This document shows positions 15,711-24,189 of a DNA stretch of 25,804 nt, piece by piece. Positions within the stretch are counted from its first letter, which is position 1. Every line of letters starts with the position of its first letter. This DNA is from JBFHES01 sp041584015 (GTDB lineage Bacteria; Bacteroidota; Bacteroidia; Bacteroidales; M50B96), in assembly GCA_041584015.1 (NCBI GenBank), contig JBFHES010000033.1, positions 1 to 25,804 of the forward strand. Reading direction: 5' to 3'. The notes below the pieces were generated by a model. That model was not told the origin of the DNA and searched no databases. It worked only from the letters and a program-made list of their open reading frames with translations. The translations under genes and the position numbers were made by a program.

Positions 15711-16256
15711 ATGGCTAATTTCAAATTGAAATTTGAGCATATTTTTCTCCTTCTGAGCAGAGGTTTTTTACTTCTATTCCTCTTTGTGCTTATGGCAATT
15801 TCAGGAAAGGCGCAAACCATGTCAGTTCCTGAAAACATTCAAGCTGCACTCTTACCAAAGGTTCTAAAATTCAATCCCGTAATATCTGAAAAGGCGACCA
15901 TAAAAATGCTTGTTGTCTATGATAACAACTCGCAAAGCAATAAAGACAAGTTCATTAAGGAACTTGGACAGTCGATGGAGATAAAGGCCATTCGCCTGGC
16001 GGAACTCAAGGGAACAATTACCGGTTACGATCTGGTTTATTTTATGCCGGGCATTATTGATGAAACCCAACTTTGTAAAACGCACAAGGTACTTTCGGTT
16101 ACCGGAATATCGCAATACGTTGAGCAGGGTCATATTTCACTGGGGTTTGGCGTGCAGAATAACAAACCTAAAATATTAGTAAACCTAAAAAGTCTGGAAG
16201 CAGAAGGGCAGTCATTGTCTTCTGACATTCTACGAATTGCAAAAATATTTATCTAG
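15711..16256 (+). CDS. YfiR-like periplasmic protein (DUF4154)
   Basis: The 181-residue protein has a long N-terminal signal segment (about 1-34, FLLLFLFVLMAISGKAQ). The C-terminal half carries the DUF4154/YfiR pattern: VLSVTGISQYVEQGHISLGF, then KPKILVNLKSLEAEGQSLSS and LRIAKIFI. In Pseudomonas, YfiR is a periplasmic inhibitor of the membrane diguanylate cyclase YfiN, which has a CHASE8 periplasmic domain. Here the gene starts a row of three TonB-dependent receptor genes, 3 bp before the first, and a histidine kinase with a CHASE8-like domain follows the receptor set. I infer that it is a periplasmic regulator of that kinase, perhaps relaying receptor occupancy. The disulfide cysteines of Pseudomonas YfiR are not obvious; one Cys (TQLCKTH) is seen in the mature part. 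Confidence 0.82.
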   Translation: MANFKLKFEHIFLLLSRGFLLLFLFVLMAISGKAQTMSVPENIQAALLPKVLKFNPVISEKATIKMLVVYDNNSQSNKDKFIKELGQSMEIKAIRLAELKGTITGYDLVYFMPGIIDETQLCKTHKVLSVTGISQYVEQGHISLGFGVQNNKPKILVNLKSLEAEGQSLSSDILRIAKIFI

Positions 16257-16259
16257 TTG

Positions 16260-18584
16260 ATGAGACTTATTCTACATATATCAGTTTTAATTGGGCTCTT
16301 GAGCACCTTGAGTGCCGATGTTACAGCCCAAGCTAACAAGGTGTATGCAGACATGTCGCTGGAAGAACTATTAGATATTGATGTGGTTGTTACCGCCTCT
16401 AAGAAACCTGAAGATCTTTTTGAAACGCCACTTTCAGTATCCATCATAAAAAAGGAAGAGATTGAGCGATCGGGTGCTAGTTGTATTCCGGAAGCATTAC
16501 GTTTGGCACAGGGAATGATTGTGCGTGAAATCACACCTGGCAACTATGATGTTCAAATCCGGGGTCTGGGCGATATTACTAAAAATGCCTACCTCCCACT
16601 ACCATACAGCACCACCATGCTTGTTATGATCGACAACCGTATTGTGTACAGCTATTATACCGGTGGTACTTTCTGGGAAACTTTCCCGATAGACATTAAT
16701 GATGTGGAGCGCATTGAAATTGTACGCGGCCCTGCTTCTGCACTTTACGGTCCCAATGCGGTAACCGGAGTAATTAATATCATTACATCACAGCTTAATA
16801 AGAAGGGTTGGAATCTTGCGGTTAATGGCGCAAATGCAATAAACATGGCGCAAAAAGCAAGCACCAACATTGGCTACAACTGGAACAATAAAACGAAGCT
16901 ATCGGTAAGTAGCAATTTCGACGAAAGACAGCGCTTTACCGAAAACTATTTTGATTACACAACAAATACCTACAGTTCGCTGGATAATCTTTCAATGACA
17001 CTATTGGCATTAAAAGATGTAGCAACCAAAGAAGTATGGAATTATCCTGATTACAGAGATGCCTTAGGAGCGTATTATGATGCTGCAGTAAGCCTGAAAA
17101 AATTTGGCAGCAATCTGTTTCTTTCTCATGAATTTTCAGAGCATGTAAACCTCGATATCGCTGCTGGATACCAGAATTCTCAAAGTCAACGGATCAGTTT
17201 TATGAACTTTGCCACAACACTGTCGCAAGTTAATTCTGAAAGCTATTATGTAAATGCACGCCTAAAACATAAAAACTTTAATGGTCAGCTCAACATGCAT
17301 AAAGGAGAGGATCTGAATAACTATAAGTATAACTCCTACACCTTTAGAAACATCGATGGATTTGTAGAGTATTATAAAGAATTCAAAACGCTAAGTTTCA
17401 GACCGGGTCTGAGCTACAAGCACGCCTCATACGACAGTCCGTTTATTTACGATGAGCCATTTAGCCTGAACACCTTAAACTATCAATTTAAAAACGACCC
17501 CCGAACCATTAGCACCATTTCCGGCTCACTGCTTACAGAATGGAAGCCAAACTCAAGACTGAGAATAATTGCCGCCGCAAGTATTGACAAATACAGCATT
17601 AATAAAAATTATTCACACAACTTTGAATTGGCAACGACATATCGTATAAATAAAAACAACCTTTTACGTTTTGTATCATCCAGCGCTAAAAGATCGCCAT
17701 TCATTTTCGACACCTATTTGAATAGCAGCTTTATGCTTAGCAACCAATATCATAATGAAAATAATGAATTGCCTATTGATATTCCTATTCAAATGAATAT
17801 GACGTCGCGACCAGATTTGGAATATCCAAGCATTTTTAATAATGAGGTTTCGTGGCGAACAAAAACGCACAAAGGTTTATCAATCGATGTGGAGGTTTTC
17901 TATTCCTTAACTAACAACCTGGTCGTTTCAAATCTTTACCGCGAATTTACCATGTACCAGCATATTGATGAAACCGGAGCGCCAGACTCGATAAACTCTA
18001 TAAATGCAATTGGCGATATTGTTTATGAAAATTTTGACATTACGGCTCAACAATATGGTGCAAGTATTCGGGTAAATTACGAGCTCAACGAAAAGCTGCA
18101 AATGAATATTTTCGGAACATTCCAGCACACCGAATTGCGGGGCAAAACAGAAATAGAATACAATACATTGGATGTAAATATTACCGAACTGCCTGAGACA
18201 AATGAGCTAGAGATTAACATGACCTCATTTACCAACCCTACGCAATGGAGCGAAAAACTAACACCAAAGTTTTATGGTGGTTATAGTTTGTATTATAACA
18301 ATGGAAAAAAATGGAGCTTCAACACGAATGGTTACCTATACACCGAACAACATTTTGTTGACTACGACTTTAATAATTTCATGGCTGACTACACCGGCAA
18401 TTACCGCTATGAGTACATGGATATTGAAGCCAATTTAGTAATGAATGCTAAAATAGATTACAAAATAAACAAGCACTTATCGAGCTACATAAGTATAAAA
18501 AACATTTTAGGAAATCATCGTGAGTACGGTTACGCCGATGAGATAGGAAGACTTGTTTACATTGGAATTAAGTGGCAGTTATAA
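16260..18584 (+). CDS. TonB-dependent receptor, first of three tandem paralogues
   Basis: I chose ATG 16260 (774 residues); a TTG lies directly before it, and the YfiR-like stop is 3 bp upstream. A signal peptide covers about 1-24. DIDVVVTASKKPE (40-52) resembles a TonB box. The plug domain spans about 53-176 with SIPEAL-type, DVQIRGLGD, LVMIDNRIVY, DVERIEIVRGPASALYGPNA and GVINIIT motifs. The remaining roughly 590 residues form the 22-strand barrel, rich in Asn, Tyr and Ser. There is no carboxypeptidase-regulatory-like domain before the plug, so this is not a SusC-type receptor; it resembles the receptors that accompany DUF4154 proteins in Proteobacteria. Location: outer membrane. The ligand is unknown, and no siderophore, cobalamin or glycan genes are nearby. 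Confidence 0.92.
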   Translation: MRLILHISVLIGLLSTLSADVTAQANKVYADMSLEELLDIDVVVTASKKPEDLFETPLSVSIIKKEEIERSGASCIPEALRLAQGMIVREITPGNYDVQIRGLGDITKNAYLPLPYSTTMLVMIDNRIVYSYYTGGTFWETFPIDINDVERIEIVRGPASALYGPNAVTGVINIITSQLNKKGWNLAVNGANAINMAQKASTNIGYNWNNKTKLSVSSNFDERQRFTENYFDYTTNTYSSLDNLSMTLLALKDVATKEVWNYPDYRDALGAYYDAAVSLKKFGSNLFLSHEFSEHVNLDIAAGYQNSQSQRISFMNFATTLSQVNSESYYVNARLKHKNFNGQLNMHKGEDLNNYKYNSYTFRNIDGFVEYYKEFKTLSFRPGLSYKHASYDSPFIYDEPFSLNTLNYQFKNDPRTISTISGSLLTEWKPNSRLRIIAAASIDKYSINKNYSHNFELATTYRINKNNLLRFVSSSAKRSPFIFDTYLNSSFMLSNQYHNENNELPIDIPIQMNMTSRPDLEYPSIFNNEVSWRTKTHKGLSIDVEVFYSLTNNLVVSNLYREFTMYQHIDETGAPDSINSINAIGDIVYENFDITAQQYGASIRVNYELNEKLQMNIFGTFQHTELRGKTEIEYNTLDVNITELPETNELEINMTSFTNPTQWSEKLTPKFYGGYSLYYNNGKKWSFNTNGYLYTEQHFVDYDFNNFMADYTGNYRYEYMDIEANLVMNAKIDYKINKHLSSYISIKNILGNHREYGYADEIGRLVYIGIKWQL

Positions 18585-18595
18585 GATAAACTAAT

Positions 18596-20920
18596 TTGAG
18601 AATAGCGCTTAAAATATCGACAATTCTAATTGTGCTTATCGGCTTAAGCAACACTTTGCTTGGCCAAAAGGACAATGTTTACAGTAACATGTCGCTGGAC
18701 GAGTTGCTCGATATTGATGTAGTAATTACCGCATCAAAAAAGCCGGAAGATTTATTTGAGACACCACTATCAGTGACCATCCTAAAAAAAGAAGAAATTC
18801 AAAAATCTGGTGTAACTAGTATTCCTGAAGCCCTTAGACTGGCGCCGGGTTTAATTGTGCGAGAGATAACACCTGGCAATTACGACATACAAATTAGAGG
18901 CTACGATGACATTACAAAAAATGTATACGTGAGCTTACCGTTTAACACTACTGCACTTGTAATGATCGACAACCGCATTGTATATAGCTATTTCTCCGGA
19001 GGAACCTTTTGGGAGACTTTGCCAGTTGATATAAATGATGTGGAGCGTATAGAGATTGTAAGAGGCCCTGCTTCGGCATTATATGGTCCTAATGCAGTTA
19101 CTGGTGTTATTAACATCATTACATGCCATGCAAAGCAAATTGGCATGAATGCAAGTGCCAATGTTGTTTATGGCAGCAACAATGCAAAAAATGTAAATTC
19201 AAGCATTGGCTATAACTGGAAGGACAAAACCAAGTTATCCTTCTCTGGAAATTTCACAGAGCGCTACCGATTCGAAAACACTTATTTTGATTACAACACC
19301 AAGGACTACGAACCCCTTGACGATCTCTCCATGTTTGTCGCCCCAATAAAGAACGAAAACAACAATTCAGAATATACATTTAAAGAATTTCAAGAAGCTC
19401 TGGGAGCTGCTTATGATGCGAATTTAAGTCTTCGAAAATTAGGTGGAAATCTCTTTTTTAGTCATGATTTTTCTTCACATTGTAACATTGACATTTCAAC
19501 CGGAGTGCAGCAATCGCAGAGTCAAAAAACCGGATTTCTCAATTTCGTTACGCCGCTATCTCAAACCGAATCGCAGAGTTTTTATTTAAACAGCAGAGCC
19601 AACTATAAAAACCTGTTTGCTCAAGTAACCATCAACTCGGGGCATGACTATAGCAACTACAAATTTAACTCCTATGATTTTACTAACATAGAAGGATCTT
19701 TTGAATATTACAAACAGTACAAGGCCTTTAGTTTCAGACCGGGTTTAAGCTATAAATATTTGAATTATAACAGTCCGCTAACCTATAACGAGCCCTTTAG
19801 CCTAAATGATCTGAACTATCAATTACAAAACTCTCCGCGAAAAGCTGCCATACACTCCGGTTATCTTTTAAGTGAATGGGAACCAACATCTAAACTCAGA
19901 GTTATTGGAGCTATTCGATTAGATAAGTTTGACATGAACAAGCACTATTTTGTGAATTATGAGATTGCCTCTACTTATCGATTGAATAAAAACAATCTAA
20001 TCAGATACGTATTCTCCAAGGCCAATAAATCTCCATTCTTATTTGATTCTTACCTGAATAGCACCTTGAAAATTAATGTTGATTATATTGATGAGGAAAA
20101 CAATGCTACAGCGCAAATACCGGTGAAACTAAATATTAATGGTCAGGATAATTTAAGATTCCCAACTATAACCAGTCAGGAAGTTTGCTGGCGAGCAAAG
20201 CTTGGCGCTAACATTAGTATCGATTTAGAGTTATTCCACTCCTCTGTCAAAAACTTTGTTAATCCTAATGTATACCGCAGATACAGTGTAGTGCAGCATT
20301 TAGACGAATTTGGAGAAGTAGACTCAGTACTATCTGTTAATGTTACCGGCAATGTTTTGTTTGAAAATTACGATTTAACCGCAAAACAATTTGGAGCAGG
20401 ATTTACTTTTAAATTTAAAATCAACGAGCACTTCTCTGCAAAACTATTCGGAACAGTTCAGAAAACTAAGATATACGGACGAAAGGACATTGATTTTGAA
20501 ACCACAAGTATTGAAGTAGATGCCAATACGCCGGACGATATCCTGGCATTGGTGGTAAGCACTAAAATGAATCCGACCCAATGGAGCGAAAACTTAACAC
20601 CAACAGTTTTTGGTGGATTCTTGGTAACTTATAAAACAAAGGAAAATTGGAATTTTTCCATAGAAGGCTACCGATGCTCCTCGCAACAATTTGCAAGCTA
20701 CAACTATTACCAGCTAGTGGATGATGCAAGCATTGAGAAAGCAAAAGTAGAGATGAACATCAATTCAACCATTATATTAAATTCAAAGATCAATTATCAC
20801 TTTAACAAAAGAATCTCGGCTAATTTGTCGGTAAGAAATCTACTCGGCGAGCGCCGCGATTATGGTTTTGCCGATCAGGTTGACAGGCTTATTCTTGTTG
20901 GTGTTAAGTGGAAGCTTTAA
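18596..20920 (+). CDS. TonB-dependent receptor, second tandem paralogue
   Basis: The 774-residue protein starts at TTG 18596; an in-frame stop at 18587-18589 excludes a longer form, and no ATG allows a full signal peptide. The gap to the previous stop is 11 bp. Signal peptide about 1-24, DIDVVITASKKPE at 40-52, plug at about 53-176, then a barrel. Plug and N-terminus are almost superimposable on the first receptor (same residue numbering, same VERIEIVRGPASALYGPNAV). Barrel blocks such as SFRPGLSYK, YNEPFSLNDLNYQ, TYRLNKNNLIRYV and NPTQWSENLTP are shared, while predicted loops differ in sequence. It is part of the same operon and probably differs from its sisters in ligand range. Confidence 0.92.
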   Translation: MRIALKISTILIVLIGLSNTLLGQKDNVYSNMSLDELLDIDVVITASKKPEDLFETPLSVTILKKEEIQKSGVTSIPEALRLAPGLIVREITPGNYDIQIRGYDDITKNVYVSLPFNTTALVMIDNRIVYSYFSGGTFWETLPVDINDVERIEIVRGPASALYGPNAVTGVINIITCHAKQIGMNASANVVYGSNNAKNVNSSIGYNWKDKTKLSFSGNFTERYRFENTYFDYNTKDYEPLDDLSMFVAPIKNENNNSEYTFKEFQEALGAAYDANLSLRKLGGNLFFSHDFSSHCNIDISTGVQQSQSQKTGFLNFVTPLSQTESQSFYLNSRANYKNLFAQVTINSGHDYSNYKFNSYDFTNIEGSFEYYKQYKAFSFRPGLSYKYLNYNSPLTYNEPFSLNDLNYQLQNSPRKAAIHSGYLLSEWEPTSKLRVIGAIRLDKFDMNKHYFVNYEIASTYRLNKNNLIRYVFSKANKSPFLFDSYLNSTLKINVDYIDEENNATAQIPVKLNINGQDNLRFPTITSQEVCWRAKLGANISIDLELFHSSVKNFVNPNVYRRYSVVQHLDEFGEVDSVLSVNVTGNVLFENYDLTAKQFGAGFTFKFKINEHFSAKLFGTVQKTKIYGRKDIDFETTSIEVDANTPDDILALVVSTKMNPTQWSENLTPTVFGGFLVTYKTKENWNFSIEGYRCSSQQFASYNYYQLVDDASIEKAKVEMNINSTIILNSKINYHFNKRISANLSVRNLLGERRDYGFADQVDRLILVGVKWKL

Positions 20921-20963
20921 TGTATGCTATTAAAAGCATACGCTATGAATATTAAAATTATAC

Positions 20964-23285
20964 GTGGTGAAAAACGCATTGCACATATTCTTTATTACGC
21001 TATTAGCACTGCTAATGGGTAATGGTGTACATGCACAACAGAATGTTTATGATGAGATGTCAATAGATGAAATCCTTGACATTGATGTGGTTGTTACTGC
21101 CTCAAAACAACCAGAAGACTTATTTGAGGCACCACTCTCTGTTTCTATAATTAACAAGGAAGATATACGCCAATCGGGAGCAACCAGTATTGTGGAGGCA
21201 TTACGTTTATCGCAAGGCGTAATCGTACGAGAAGTAACGCCTGGTAACTTTGATGTTCAGATAAGAGGTTTTGATGATATTACGAAGAACACCTACATAA
21301 ATCTTCCTTACAATACAACCGTTCTTGTGATGATTGACAATCGCATTGTGTACGATTACTATTCAGGAGGCACTTTATGGGAAACTTTAAGTATTGACTT
21401 GAATGACATCGAACGCATCGAGATTGTACGAGGCCCCGCTTCTGCACTTTATGGACCTAACGCAGCAACCGGAGTAATTAATATCATTACTAGTCATGCA
21501 AACCAAAAAGGATTGAATGCATCGGCCAGCAGTCAACTAGGAAATGCCAATGCACGACTTGCCAATACAAATATTGGTTATAACTGGAACGAGAAAACCA
21601 GCCTCACATTTACCGGCAATTATACTGAACGAAACCGCTTTGATGATCAATATTACGATTGGTGGAATTCACAATACACCTCGCTCGACAATATGTCGAT
21701 GATGATGAGCTTTGAGAAAGATCCGGAGACACATGAAACATGGACCTACGAGGAATTTAGCGATTCATTGGGTAGTAATTACGAAATAGACAAAAGTCTT
21801 AAGAAATTGGGAGGCAACTTATTTTTTGCTCATACTTTTAACGAGCATACCAATATGCAGGTAGCACTTGGTGCTCAGAACTCGCAATGCCAAAAAACAG
21901 GCTTTTTAAATTTTGCCACGCCACTTTCTGAATATCATTCAAGCAACGCCTTTATCGACAACAAGTTTAAAATCCACAACCTTTACGGACAGTGGAATTT
22001 GCGACAGGGAGAAGTCTTGGGAAACGCAGCCAACTCATTTAAATACAAAAACCTGGATGCCAACCTGGAATACTTGTATCAATACAAAACCATCAGCCTA
22101 CGACCAGGTATTAGTTTTAAAAATAGCCTGTATAATAGCCCCGTAACTTACGATGAACCATTCGATCTTTCGGAGCTTAATCAAGCATTTAAAGATGAAG
22201 CCAGAAGTTTTAACAGTTTTTCGGCTTCACTACTTGCCGATTGGCAACCTTGGTCGAACCTTAGGGTGATTGGAGGTTTTAGAATAGATAAATTCAACAT
22301 TAATACACATCATTTTGCAAATTACGAATTAGCGGCAACCTATCGTTTGAATAAGAACAATTTGTTCCGTTCGGTGGTTTCACGAGCTAACCGCTCCCCT
22401 TCATTCTTCGACAGTTTTGTGAATACAAAAATGAGCTTCTACCATGCGCTTGAATTGGAAAGCAATAATGCTCCTGTATACGTGCCTGTAGAACAAAACA
22501 TAGTTGCCAGAAGCAATCAAAAATATCCATCTAACAACTGTATAGAAATAAGCTGGCGAAATAAAACAAATAAAAAATTAGATATTGATGTAGAGCTGTT
22601 TTACATGATGACCAGCAACCTTGTGGTATCTAATGAATATCGTGAAATAAACACTACCATTCAGCTAAACGAAGCATTAGAATTAGATTCTGTGGTCTCT
22701 GGATACAGCACAGCGAATATGTATATCGAGAACTACGACATTAACTCAACACAATTGGGGCTTAGCTTTATGGTGCGCTACAAAGCTACCTCCAAGCTAG
22801 AATTCAGATGCTATGGAACCATTCAAAAAACCATGCTCCGAGGAAACACCGATTTCGAATTTAAAGAAATAGAAAGTCAAATAACTATGGACACAGTGAA
22901 TAATACAGTGAGTACCTCTTCACTCACCAGTGTTAACATGTCCATACTTAATGATGAAATTACACCTACATTTTATGGCGGATTAATAATTAACTACAAG
23001 CTAAATAATAAACTGAATTTAAACATAAATACATATACCTACACAAAGCAGATCTTCGATGGCACCTTACTTTACAATATGGTTTCAGATTACAGTGGCA
23101 TTTACTATTTCTATAGTTCTAAGATAGATCCGTTTGCAGTTGTAAATGCTAAAATAGATTACAAGTTTAATGAAAAAGCAAATATTTTTATATCGGCGAA
23201 AAACCTGTTGGGAGAGCACCGGGAATTTGGTTTTGCCGATAGAATAGGAACCACTGTGCTTGTTGGTTTGCAGTGGACCTATTAA
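20964..23285 (+). CDS. TonB-dependent receptor, third tandem paralogue
   Basis: The 773-residue protein starts at GTG 20964 (a second GTG follows at once; a stop at 20946-20948 limits the frame). Signal peptide about 1-25 (ITLLALLMGNGVHAQ), DIDVVVTASKQPE at 40-52, plug at about 53-176 with ERIEIVRGPASALYGPNAA, then a barrel ending in LVGLQWTY. It shares with its sisters SLRPGISFK, YDEPFDLSELNQ and TYRLNKNNLFRSV, but the region of about 620-700 is the most divergent of the three. The 43-bp gap before it is longer than the one between the first two. The operon may end after it, because nearly 400 bp without a gene follow. Confidence 0.92.
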   Translation: MVKNALHIFFITLLALLMGNGVHAQQNVYDEMSIDEILDIDVVVTASKQPEDLFEAPLSVSIINKEDIRQSGATSIVEALRLSQGVIVREVTPGNFDVQIRGFDDITKNTYINLPYNTTVLVMIDNRIVYDYYSGGTLWETLSIDLNDIERIEIVRGPASALYGPNAATGVINIITSHANQKGLNASASSQLGNANARLANTNIGYNWNEKTSLTFTGNYTERNRFDDQYYDWWNSQYTSLDNMSMMMSFEKDPETHETWTYEEFSDSLGSNYEIDKSLKKLGGNLFFAHTFNEHTNMQVALGAQNSQCQKTGFLNFATPLSEYHSSNAFIDNKFKIHNLYGQWNLRQGEVLGNAANSFKYKNLDANLEYLYQYKTISLRPGISFKNSLYNSPVTYDEPFDLSELNQAFKDEARSFNSFSASLLADWQPWSNLRVIGGFRIDKFNINTHHFANYELAATYRLNKNNLFRSVVSRANRSPSFFDSFVNTKMSFYHALELESNNAPVYVPVEQNIVARSNQKYPSNNCIEISWRNKTNKKLDIDVELFYMMTSNLVVSNEYREINTTIQLNEALELDSVVSGYSTANMYIENYDINSTQLGLSFMVRYKATSKLEFRCYGTIQKTMLRGNTDFEFKEIESQITMDTVNNTVSTSSLTSVNMSILNDEITPTFYGGLIINYKLNNKLNLNINTYTYTKQIFDGTLLYNMVSDYSGIYYFYSSKIDPFAVVNAKIDYKFNEKANIFISAKNLLGEHREFGFADRIGTTVLVGLQWTY

Positions 23286-23683
23286 ATGTTCTGATGAAAT
23301 AAAATTTTAATAATATACCATTCAAACTCATCAAATACGATAGAACTGCTTTACCTGAAGTTCTGTTTTGCGGACACAATTTATTATTTAGCTTATAATA
23401 AACCCTATGCTAACAACATGTAACGCAACTAAAATGCCACCACAACAATGCCTAGAACAAGTACCTTCATTCATCAGGAGACAGTCTCTTACAGCACTTT
23501 GGCTAGCGATAAAAAAGTATCACAAAGCCACACAAACCAAAACTTAAAAAACTACATACTAATGACTTAACACTTTATCACAAGTAACAACACCTAAAAG
23601 GAAACTTTCTAGAAGTATCTGCGTAAACAAACGCACCCACAATAATAGCTACAATAGAAATATTTTGAACTAATCATTACGCT
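23286..23683 (+). other. Gap after the receptor genes
   Basis: About 400 bp of AT-rich sequence with no gene. AGAACT (23342-23347) and AGTTCT (23359-23364) form a 6-bp stem with an 11-nt loop followed by GTTTTG, a weak terminator candidate. TATTTTG at about 23662, ahead of ATG 23684, is one nucleotide shorter than the -7 consensus. No tRNA or long repeat was recognised. The gap may hold the promoter of the lipoprotein-kinase pair. Confidence 0.4.
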
Positions 23684-24157
23684 ATGAAAAAATTGATCAT
23701 TTTCATTACGGCTCTCTCCTTAGCTGCTGGTATAACATCGTGCACAAAAGAAGAAACAGAAGAGCCTAAATCAAAATTTGAATTACTCACCTCCAAGTCG
23801 TGGGTGGTAACGAGTAAAATCGTATCGCCTAGTTTCGAGTTTGGTGGTTTTCAAATTAGCGATATCATGTCACTGGAAACAGATGAAGTGAAACAATACT
23901 CATTTAAATACAACGAAGACTACAGCATAGTGGTTTCTGATTATTTAAACACTCCATTTTTCGAAACCACATGGTCGTTTAATGATGACGAAACAGAAAT
24001 TACTTTTGCTGACCCATTAATTTATACCTACCCTATGGTTGGCGATATAGGAATTAGCACCTTCACTTTACAGTCGATAAGCTCCTCAAAAATAACTGCG
24101 ATGATACCGACAGATTATGAAGGAACGACCTACGAAGTTACCATTACTTTCAACTAG
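23684..24157 (+). CDS. Small lipoprotein, lipocalin-like
   Basis: The 157-residue protein has an N-terminal signal (MKKLIIFITALSLAAGITSC) with lipobox GITSC, followed by acidic and lysine-rich TKEETEEPKSK. The mature part begins with FELLTSKSWVVTSKIVSP, resembling the opening of lipocalin-like lipoproteins of Bacteroidota (LL.G.W). It then alternates short beta strands (YSFKYNEDYSIVVSDY, TTWSFNDDETEITF, TFTLQSISSSKITAMI). It is probably anchored in the outer membrane. The kinase gene starts 32 bp after its stop, so the two are probably co-transcribed. Function unknown; it could bind a small hydrophobic ligand or stand in for the outer-membrane partner of the YfiR system (inference). Confidence 0.75.
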   Translation: MKKLIIFITALSLAAGITSCTKEETEEPKSKFELLTSKSWVVTSKIVSPSFEFGGFQISDIMSLETDEVKQYSFKYNEDYSIVVSDYLNTPFFETTWSFNDDETEITFADPLIYTYPMVGDIGISTFTLQSISSSKITAMIPTDYEGTTYEVTITFN

Positions 24158-24189
24158 ATAATAAAGCTACTTATCAAACAAAGCACGCT

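Noticed and set aside
20945..21020. ATG at 20945 as an alternative start for the third receptor
   Set aside because: It is in a different frame and runs into a stop after about 25 codons; the in-frame starts are the GTG codons at 20964 and 20967.
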